From Burkholderiales bacterium (lineage in GTDB: Bacteria; Pseudomonadota; Gammaproteobacteria; Burkholderiales; Burkholderiaceae_C): a stretch of DNA of 64,000 bases. This document shows, piece by piece, positions 58,858 through 64,000 of this stretch. The DNA lies in the NCBI GenBank assembly GCA_016213325.1, contig JACRAY010000009.1:62001-126000 (forward strand). The letters run 5' to 3'. The notes below the pieces were generated by a model, which had not been told where the DNA came from, searched no databases, and saw nothing but the letters and a program-made list of their open reading frames with translations. Made by a program: the position numbers and the translations under genes. How positions within the stretch are numbered: position 1 is the first letter of the stretch; each line of letters starts with the position of its first letter.

Positions 58858-59490
58858 TCACGCCAGCAGGTCGGCCACGTCGAGCATGCGCTGGGCCACG
58901 TCGGCCAGCTTCAGGCCGCGGTCCATCGCCGTCTTGCGCAGCTTGTCGTAGGCCTGTTGTTCGTTCAGGCCCTGGCGCTGCATGAGCAGGCCCTTGGCCC
59001 GGTCGATCACCTTGCGCTCGCGCAGTTCGTCGCGCGCGTCGGCGAGTTCGCGGCGCAGGTCCTGCTCGTGCTGGAAGCGCGCCAGCGCGACGTCCATGAT
59101 GGGGCGTATCCGTTCTGGTGCAAGGCCCGCCACGATGTAGGCAGAGACGCCTGCAGCCACCGCGTCCTTCACGTGCGAGGTGTCGTCGTCATTGGTGAAC
59201 ATCACGATGGGGCGGCGGGCGTCGCGCGTGGCCATCACCACGTGCTCGAGCGCATCGCGCGCCTCGCTCTCGGCGTCCACGATGATCATGTCGGGCTGCA
59301 GCTGCGCCACGCGTTCGGCCAGGAAAGAGTCGGTCGGCAGCACGGCGATGATGTTGTAGCCGGCCTCCAGCAGCGAGATGCGCAGCTGGCGCGACCGCTC
59401 CGCCTGCTCGACCGCGTGCTCGTCCTCGCTGTCCGGCGTGAGCGTGTCCGGTGCGATGACGACGAGGCGAAGCGTCTGGGCGGGAGTCAT
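58858..59490 (-). CDS. nasT: ANTAR-domain antiterminator NasT
   Basis: NasT/NasR proteins bind leader RNA and prevent termination of nitrate assimilation transcripts. 210 residues from the ATG at 59490. The receiver-like domain (about 8-145) has D in MIIVDAE, but the conserved Lys is replaced (YIVAGL) and an acidic insert follows the first strand, so it is a pseudo-receiver. The C-terminal ANTAR domain is VIDRAKGLLMQRQGLNEQQAYDKLRKTAMDRG in pieces, ending LADVAQRMLDVADLL. Its probable target RNA is the leader just downstream. No nasS gene is adjacent. Confidence 0.92.
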   Translation of the reverse strand: MTPAQTLRLVVIAPDTLTPDSEDEHAVEQAERSRQLRISLLEAGYNIIAVLPTDSFLAERVAQLQPDMIIVDAESEARDALEHVVMATRDARRPIVMFTNDDDTSHVKDAVAAGVSAYIVAGLAPERIRPIMDVALARFQHEQDLRRELADARDELRERKVIDRAKGLLMQRQGLNEQQAYDKLRKTAMDRGLKLADVAQRMLDVADLLA

Positions 59491-59531
59491 GCTGGGGTCG
59501 TGCAAGAACCGAGCCAGACTAAACTCGCAGC

Positions 59532-60566
59532 ATGAAAGTGCTTGGCATCGAGTCGTCCTGCGACGAAACGGGCGTGGCCCTGGTCGAGACCGGCGCTGTC
59601 GTGCCCCAACTGCGTGCACAGGCGCTGCACAGCCAGGTCGACATGCACCAGGCCTACGGCGGCGTGGTGCCCGAGCTCGCCAGCCGCGACCACATCCGCC
59701 GCGTGCTGCCGCTGGCGCAGCAGGTGCTGCGCGAAGCTGGCTGCGAGCTGGCAGACATCGACGTCGTGGCATACACGCGAGGCCCCGGGCTGGCCGGGGC
59801 ACTGCTGGTCGGTGCCGGCATTGCCTGCGCCCTGGGCGCCGCGCTGGGCAGGCCGGTGCTGGGCGTGCACCACCTCGAAGGGCACCTGCTGTCGCCCTTC
59901 CTCAGTGCCGACCCGCCGGAGTTTCCGTTCGTGGCCTTGCTCGTGTCGGGCGGCCACACCCAGCTGATGGAAGTGGATGGCGTCGGCCAGTACCTGCTGC
60001 TGGGCGAGACCATCGACGACGCGGCCGGCGAGGCTTTCGACAAGTCGGCCAAGCTGCTCGGGCTGGGCTACCCCGGCGGGCCGGCACTGTCGGAGCTGGC
60101 CCAGCAGGGTGACGCCACGGCCTTCAAGCTGCCGCGCCCGCTGTTGCATAGCGGCGACCTCGACTTCTCTTTCGCCGGCTTGAAGACGGCGGTGCTGGTG
60201 CAGGCGAAGAAGCTGGGCGTGGACCTCGCGGCGCGCAAGGCCGACCTGGCCGCTTCGACCGAAGCGGCCATCGTCGACGTGCTGGTGCGCAAGTCGCTGG
60301 CGGCGCTGGACCGCACGGGACTGAAGCGGATGGTGGTGGCGGGCGGCGTGGGCGCCAACCGGCTGTTGCGGGAACAGTTGAATGCGGCCTGTGCCAAGCG
60401 GCACGTGCGGGTTCACTATCCCGAGCTGCACCTGTGCACCGACAACGGCGCCATGATCGCCATGGCCGCCGCGCTACGCATCCAGGCTGGGGTCGAGGCG
60501 CCTCGGCTTACGTATGCCTTCGACGTGAAGCCTCGGTGGGCTCTGGGGGAAGTAGTCTCCGGTTGA
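59532..60566 (+). CDS. tsaD: tRNA N6-adenosine threonylcarbamoyltransferase TsaD
   Basis: TsaD transfers the threonylcarbamoyl group to A37 of ANN-decoding tRNAs, with TsaB and TsaE. The 344-residue protein begins [19 protein letters not shown]. It has the metal-binding [43 protein letters not shown] and [13 protein letters not shown] motifs, and near the end [13 protein letters not shown]. Divergent from nasT with 41 bases between starts. Its stop codon lies within a giant inverted repeat. Confidence 0.97.
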   Translation: MKVLGIESSCDETGVALVETGAVVPQLRAQALHSQVDMHQAYGGVVPELASRDHIRRVLPLAQQVLREAGCELADIDVVAYTRGPGLAGALLVGAGIACALGAALGRPVLGVHHLEGHLLSPFLSADPPEFPFVALLVSGGHTQLMEVDGVGQYLLLGETIDDAAGEAFDKSAKLLGLGYPGGPALSELAQQGDATAFKLPRPLLHSGDLDFSFAGLKTAVLVQAKKLGVDLAARKADLAASTEAAIVDVLVRKSLAALDRTGLKRMVVAGGVGANRLLREQLNAACAKRHVRVHYPELHLCTDNGAMIAMAAALRIQAGVEAPRLTYAFDVKPRWALGEVVSG

Positions 60567-60680
60567 GCTTTGAACGCAGAAGGCGCGGAAACTCGCAGAA
60601 GTCGCAGAAGATTTTTCAAGATAGTTCTTCTGCGACTTCTGCGAGTTTCCGCGCCTTCTGCGTTCAAAGCCCGACCGGAG
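60557..60680. repeat. 124-bp near-perfect inverted repeat between tsaD and hsp20
   Basis: Arms 60567-60611 and 60626-60670 are perfectly complementary over 45 bp with a 14-base loop. After a 3-base mismatch a further 7 bp pair (60557-60563 with 60674-60680). The arms are built from CGCAGAAG-like units. Both arms open a spurious frame NAEGAETRRSRR. The element lies between convergent genes and could end transcription from both sides (inference). Confidence 0.85.
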
Positions 60681-60695
60681 ATCCCGGCCTTTGCC

Positions 60696-61073
60696 TTACT
60701 TGACTTCGACCTTGCGCGAAGTCGACACCGGCACCTTCTTGGCCAGCTTCAGCGTGAGCACGCCGTTTTCCAAAGTGGCGACGGTCGCCTCGGCATCGAT
60801 CTCTTCGGGCAGCTCGTAGGCGGCCTTGAAGGGGCGGGTGGCTTCCTTGGCGGTCTCGATGCGGACGACGGCGCCTTCGATGTCCACCGACAGGTGCTCC
60901 TTGGCCACGCCGGGCAGGTCGAGCGACAGCGTCCAGGACTTGTCGTCCTGCTCCACCTTCAGGCCCGACGAAGCGCCGAAGAACGAGTCGGTGAGGAAGC
61001 GCTCGAAGCTGCGGTCGAACGAACGGGCAGCGGGCGTGTAGGCACGGGTGCGATGGACGGGGGCGAAGAACAT
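60696..61073 (-). CDS. Small heat-shock protein (Hsp20/IbpA family)
   Basis: From the ATG at 61073 (AAGGAG site) the protein has 125 residues. The alpha-crystallin domain spans about 35-120: KSWTLSLDLPGVAKEHLSVDIEGAVVRI (in pieces), YELPEEIDAEATVATLENGVLTLKL with the A-x-x-x-N-G-V-L motif, then KKVPVSTSRKVEVK. The N-terminus is short and aromatic (FDRSFERFLTDSFFG). ATP-independent holdase. No convincing sigma32 promoter or RNA-thermometer sequence was seen upstream. Confidence 0.92.
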   Translation of the reverse strand: MFFAPVHRTRAYTPAARSFDRSFERFLTDSFFGASSGLKVEQDDKSWTLSLDLPGVAKEHLSVDIEGAVVRIETAKEATRPFKAAYELPEEIDAEATVATLENGVLTLKLAKKVPVSTSRKVEVK

Positions 61074-61211
61074 GTTGGCTCCTTGGCGTGGAAAGTGGGT
61101 TGTCTGGCACGAACGCGTACCGGGGTCCCCGTAAACTGCGCGGCTTTCGAAGTGATCGCCGCATGCCGGGCAATTGAGCACGGCAAGGCGGTTTTCAAGG
61201 GAGCAACACGA

Positions 61212-62468
61212 ATGGAATTTCTGCGCAGGTGGGTCTTGAAATCGGTGGTGGCAGCGCTATGTGCGCCCGCTTTCGCGTGGGCGCAGCCGGCCGCCGCGCC
61301 GGTGAAGCTGGCGATGATCGAGAGCCTTTCGGGCCCGTTCGCCAACACCGGCGAAGCCGTCTTCCGCAACCTGGTGTGGGCCATCGAGCGGGTCAATGCG
61401 CGCGGCGGCGTGAAGCTGGCGCTGGAGCGCTACGACAGCAAGGGGCAGAACGAAGAGGCCCTCTCCGCACTGCGTGCGGCGATCGACGACGGCGCACGCG
61501 TCGTGCTGCAGGGCAATTCGTCGGCCACCGCCGCAGCCCTCATCGAAGCGATCAACCGCCACAACGAGCGCGAGCCGGGCAAGCGCGTGGTGTTCCTCAA
61601 CTACTCGGCGGTCGACCCCATCCTCACCAACGAGAAGTGCAGTTTCTGGCACTTCCGCTTCGACGCGCACGCCGACATGCGCATGGCCGCATTGATGCAG
61701 GTGCTGAAGGACGACCGCGCGGTAAGGAGCGTGTACCTCATCGGGCAGGACTACAGCTTCGGCCAGGCGGTGCTGCGTGAAGCCAGGCGCCAGCTCGCCG
61801 CGCAGCGCCCCGACGTGCAGCTGGCCGGCGAGGAGCTGCACCCGATGGGGCGCGTGAAGGACTTCCTGCCGTATGCGATGAAGATCAAGGCGAGCGGCGC
61901 GCAGGCAGTCATCACCGGCAACTGGGGCAACGACCTCACCCTGCTGGTGAAGGCGGCCAAGGAAGTGGGCTACGAGGGCAAGTTCTACACCTTCTACGGC
62001 AACGCGCTGGGCGCGCCCGCGGCCATCGGCGAAGCCGGCGTAGGCAAGGTGGTGGCCGTGGCCGACTGGCTGCCCAACGTGCCCACGGCGCCAAGCGAGG
62101 CGTTCTACCAGTCGTTTCGCCAGCGCTTTGCCAAGCCGTCGGACGACTACGTGCACATGCGCATGCAGCTCATGGTGGAGTCGCTGGCGCAGGCCGTCGA
62201 GCGGGCGGGCGGCGCCGACGCACTGGCGCTGGCCACGGCGCTGGAGAAAGCCTCGGTGACGGTGGCGGGCCGTTCGGGCGCCATGCGCGCGGCCGACCAC
62301 CAGTTCCAGCAGGCGCTGGTGGTAGGCGTGATGGACCGGCAGGGCACGCCGGGCGTGAAGTTCGACGTCGAGGGCTCGGGCTACGGTTTCCGGGTGGTGA
62401 AGGCCGTGACGCCCGCCCAGGCCGAATTGCCCCACACGTGCGCGATGGTCCGTCCTGGGTCACACTGA
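61212..62468 (+). CDS. Periplasmic ABC substrate-binding protein (LivJ-like, branched-chain amino acid family)
   Basis: 418 residues from the ATG at 61212 with a signal peptide (VLKSVVAALCAPAFAWAQ). The type I periplasmic-binding fold is shown by VKLAMIESLSGPFANTGEAVFRNLVWAIERVNARGG (in pieces), VVLQGNSSATAAALIEAI, SVYLIGQDYSFGQ and SGAQAVITGNWGNDLTLLVKAAKEVG. Its permease and ATPase genes are not adjacent, so it is an orphan receptor; aromatic or other carboxylic ligands are as likely as amino acids. The aminotransferase gene starts 4 bases after its stop. Confidence 0.88.
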   Translation: MEFLRRWVLKSVVAALCAPAFAWAQPAAAPVKLAMIESLSGPFANTGEAVFRNLVWAIERVNARGGVKLALERYDSKGQNEEALSALRAAIDDGARVVLQGNSSATAAALIEAINRHNEREPGKRVVFLNYSAVDPILTNEKCSFWHFRFDAHADMRMAALMQVLKDDRAVRSVYLIGQDYSFGQAVLREARRQLAAQRPDVQLAGEELHPMGRVKDFLPYAMKIKASGAQAVITGNWGNDLTLLVKAAKEVGYEGKFYTFYGNALGAPAAIGEAGVGKVVAVADWLPNVPTAPSEAFYQSFRQRFAKPSDDYVHMRMQLMVESLAQAVERAGGADALALATALEKASVTVAGRSGAMRAADHQFQQALVVGVMDRQGTPGVKFDVEGSGYGFRVVKAVTPAQAELPHTCAMVRPGSH

Positions 62469-62472
62469 CGGG

Positions 62473-63663
62473 ATGCGCCAAGCCATCCTGCACCTCGAAG
62501 AATCGAAGATCCGCGAAGTCGCCAACGCCGGCATGGGCCGCAGCGACGTGCTGGCCTTCTGGTTCGGCGAAAGCGACGAAGCCACCCCCGAGTTCATCCG
62601 CGAAGCGGCCATCGAGTCGCTGCGGCGCGGCGAGACCTTCTACGCCCACAACCTCGGGCTGCCCGAGCTGCGAGAGGCCGTTGCGGCTTACACGACCAGG
62701 CTGCACGGGCCGGTAGGTGCCGACCGTATCGCCATCACTTCGGGCGGCGTCAACGCGCTGATGCTGGCCGTGCAGGCGCTGGTGGATGCCGGCGACGAGG
62801 TCGTCGCCGTCACCCCCGTCTGGCCGAACCTCACGGCCCAGCCGCTGATCCTGGGTGCGCAGCTGAAGCGGGTGTCGCTGCGGCCGCGCGGCGGCGCCTG
62901 GGGACTGGACCTGGCCGAGCTGCTGGCCGCCGTCACGCCGAAGACCAAGTTGCTGGTGGTGAACGCGCCGAACAATCCCACGGGTTGGACCCTGACGCGC
63001 GCCGAGCAGCAGGCCATCCTGGATCACTGCCGCGCGACGGGCACCTGGATCCTGGCCGACGAGGTGTACGAGCGCCTTTACTACGAAGAAACGGCCAACC
63101 GCTGTGCCCCCTCGTTCCTGGACCTGGCGCAGCCCGAGGACCGGCTGGTGGTGGCGCACAGCTTCTCCAAGAGCTTCCTCATGACCGGCTGGCGGCTGGG
63201 CTGGCTGGTCATGCCGCCTTCGATGACGCATTCGATGGGCAAGCTGATCGAGTTCAACACCTCCTGTGCCAGCGTGTTCACGCAACGGGCGGCACTGGTG
63301 GCCATCGAGCGCACCGAAGAGGTGACGCCGCGGGTGGTGGCCCACCTCAAGCTCTGCCGTGACACGCTGGTGCCGCTGCTGTCTCAGCTTCCCGGAGTGG
63401 AGGTGCAGGCTGCCAAGGGCGGCATGTACGCCTTCTTCAAGCTCGAAGGCTTCGACGACTCGCTGGCGCTCGCCAAGCGGCTGGTGGCCGAGGCGGGGCT
63501 GGGGCTGGCGCCCGGCAACGCCTTTGCGCCGGAGGCGCAGGGGTGGCTGAGGTGGTGCTTTGCGTCGAAGGATGTGGCAAGGCTGGGGCAGGGGGTGGAC
63601 CGGCTGGCTACATGGCTGGTGGGCAGCCAAGCTGCCCACCCTAGCGGCCACCAGCTGCTATAA
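62473..63663 (+). CDS. PLP-dependent class I/II aminotransferase
   Basis: 396 residues of the AspC/fold-type I group: [45 protein letters not shown] and [17 protein letters not shown] with the PLP lysine K233. Substrate specificity is not evident. The last 14 or so codons ([13 protein letters not shown]) come from a REP hairpin at 63618-63640 and replace whatever C-terminus the gene had. The stop codon lies in the -10 box of rpsO. Confidence 0.9.
   Translation: MRQAILHLEESKIREVANAGMGRSDVLAFWFGESDEATPEFIREAAIESLRRGETFYAHNLGLPELREAVAAYTTRLHGPVGADRIAITSGGVNALMLAVQALVDAGDEVVAVTPVWPNLTAQPLILGAQLKRVSLRPRGGAWGLDLAELLAAVTPKTKLLVVNAPNNPTGWTLTRAEQQAILDHCRATGTWILADEVYERLYYEETANRCAPSFLDLAQPEDRLVVAHSFSKSFLMTGWRLGWLVMPPSMTHSMGKLIEFNTSCASVFTQRAALVAIERTEEVTPRVVAHLKLCRDTLVPLLSQLPGVEVQAAKGGMYAFFKLEGFDDSLALAKRLVAEAGLGLAPGNAFAPEAQGWLRWCFASKDVARLGQGVDRLATWLVGSQAAHPSGHQLL
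63618..63644 (-). repeat. REP hairpin at the aminotransferase 3' end, ahead of rpsO
   Basis: GGTGGGCAGC (63618-63627), a 3-base loop and GCTGCCCACC (63631-63640), followed by CTAG. Read on the minus strand the head is CTAGGGTGGG, against GTAGGGTGGG for the copy in trmJ. The same 10-bp stem occurs in opposite orientation at 22846-22868. It ends 15 bases before the rpsO -10 box. Confidence 0.7.
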
Positions 63664-63664
63664 T
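63656..63664 (+). promoter_or_regulatory. Extended -10 promoter of rpsO
   Basis: TGC directly followed by a perfect TATAAT (63659-63664). No -35 hexamer is found at 63636-63641, which is occupied by the REP arm, so this looks like an extended -10 promoter. Transcription near 63671 leaves a leader of about 69 bases. Confidence 0.65.
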
Positions 63665-63739
63665 CCACAGGTTCTGCATCCCGCAGATCGCACGTTGGGG
63701 CGATTTCCCGCGCCAACGCAAGTCACCCAAGGAACATAC

Positions 63740-64000
63740 ATGACCGCCCTGAACAAGGCCGAGATCGTGGCCGCCAATGCGCGCGGCCAGAACGACACCG
63801 GCAGCCCCGAAGTGCAGGTAGCCCTGCTGACCGCCCGTATCAACGAGCTGACGCCGCACTTCAAGACCCATGCCAAGGACCACCACGGCCGCCGCGGACT
63901 GCTGCGCCTGGTGAACCGGCGCAAGAGCCTGCTCGCGTACCTGAAGAACAAGGACGCCGAGCGGTACATGGCCCTGATCGGCAAGCTGGGCCTGCGCAAG
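63740..64000 (+). CDS. rpsO: 30S ribosomal protein S15 (stop codon just outside window)
   Basis: 87 residues are visible, [21 protein letters not shown] through LIGKLGLRK, the complete normal S15 except for the stop. [22 protein letters not shown] (in pieces) is the 16S rRNA-binding region. AAGGA precedes the ATG. pnp usually follows rpsO but lies beyond the edge. Confidence 0.97.
   Translation, partial: MTALNKAEIVAANARGQNDTGSPEVQVALLTARINELTPHFKTHAKDHHGRRGLLRLVNRRKSLLAYLKNKDAERYMALIGKLGLRK

Noticed and set aside
60416..60667. Small frames beginning NAEGAETRRSRR on both strands
   Set aside because: They arise from the arms of the giant inverted repeat and have no ribosome site; such frames are well-known artefacts of this repeat type.
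61074..61211. Sigma32 promoter for the small heat-shock gene
   Set aside because: A CTTGAAA is present on the minus strand, but no CCCCAT-like -10 lies at the right distance.
1..64000. CRISPR arrays, tRNA or rRNA genes, insertion sequences with transposase
   Set aside because: I looked for regularly spaced repeats, cloverleaf-like segments and transposase motifs and saw none; only REP-type and palindromic repeats were found.

Overview
The DNA is GC-rich with dense, short-spaced genes. Its proteins (CysE, SuhB, TrmJ, S21-YqeY order, a NasT/NrtABD nitrate cluster) look like a betaproteobacterium of the order Burkholderiales, probably Comamonadaceae-like (Ramlibacter/Variovorax type). That placement is inference from protein style and gene order; no rRNA or tRNA gene was recognised in the window.

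Layout. (1) 1-18811: a type VI secretion (T6SS) locus. A long minus-strand operon runs tssH-tssK-tssL-tssM-tagF-tssA-tssB-tssC-hcp-tagJ-tssE-tssF-tssG and leaves the window inside tssG. The FHA protein gene tagH is divergent, and overlapping sigma70-like promoters lie between tssH and tagH. No tssJ or vgrG is seen. (2) 18812-26462: housekeeping and scattered genes: an AraC regulator, a Tat-type beta-lactamase-fold esterase, suhB, trmJ, cysE, mogA, darP and pmbA. (3) 26482-29777: a four-gene phosphorelay (response regulator, Hpt protein, CHASE3-PAS histidine kinase, single-domain receiver). yqeY, rpsU and a cytoplasmic GAF hybrid kinase follow. (4) 32349-44053: assimilatory nitrate/nitrite reduction: nirB-nirD-nasA-ybiB-cobA and an FAD protein on the minus strand, a fused PP2C phosphatase/Ser-Thr kinase on the plus strand, and the NarK-type transporter. 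(5) 44269-50025: a respiratory/sulfur cassette: an octaheme cytochrome of the tetrathionate reductase family, a heptaheme-EF-hand-cytochrome b fusion, and two YeeE/YedE membrane proteins, the second fused to a rhodanese domain lacking its cysteine. (6) 50030-53080: DUF1326/DUF2182 genes, an esterase and a broken duplicate of cheX. (7) 53099-59490: a CheA-like sensor with CheY and CheX, then the nitrate ABC transporter nrtABD and the ANTAR antiterminator NasT. (8) 59532-64000: tsaD, a small heat-shock protein, an ABC binding protein, an aminotransferase and rpsO.

How it works together. Three sigma54-type promoters (upstream of nirB, narK and nrtA) tie the two separated nitrate blocks into one probable NtrC-controlled regulon. 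The nrtA leader also carries two hairpins with hexaloops having A at position 1 and G at position 4, followed by an intrinsic terminator. This is the architecture bound by ANTAR proteins such as NasT, encoded just upstream. The siroheme enzyme CobA and molybdenum enzyme MogA fit the cofactor needs of NirB and NasA.

Repeats. Five GTAG-type REP hairpins occur at four places. Three of them lie in reading frames (trmJ, the end of narK, the end of the aminotransferase). A near-perfect 124-bp inverted repeat separates tsaD from hsp20.
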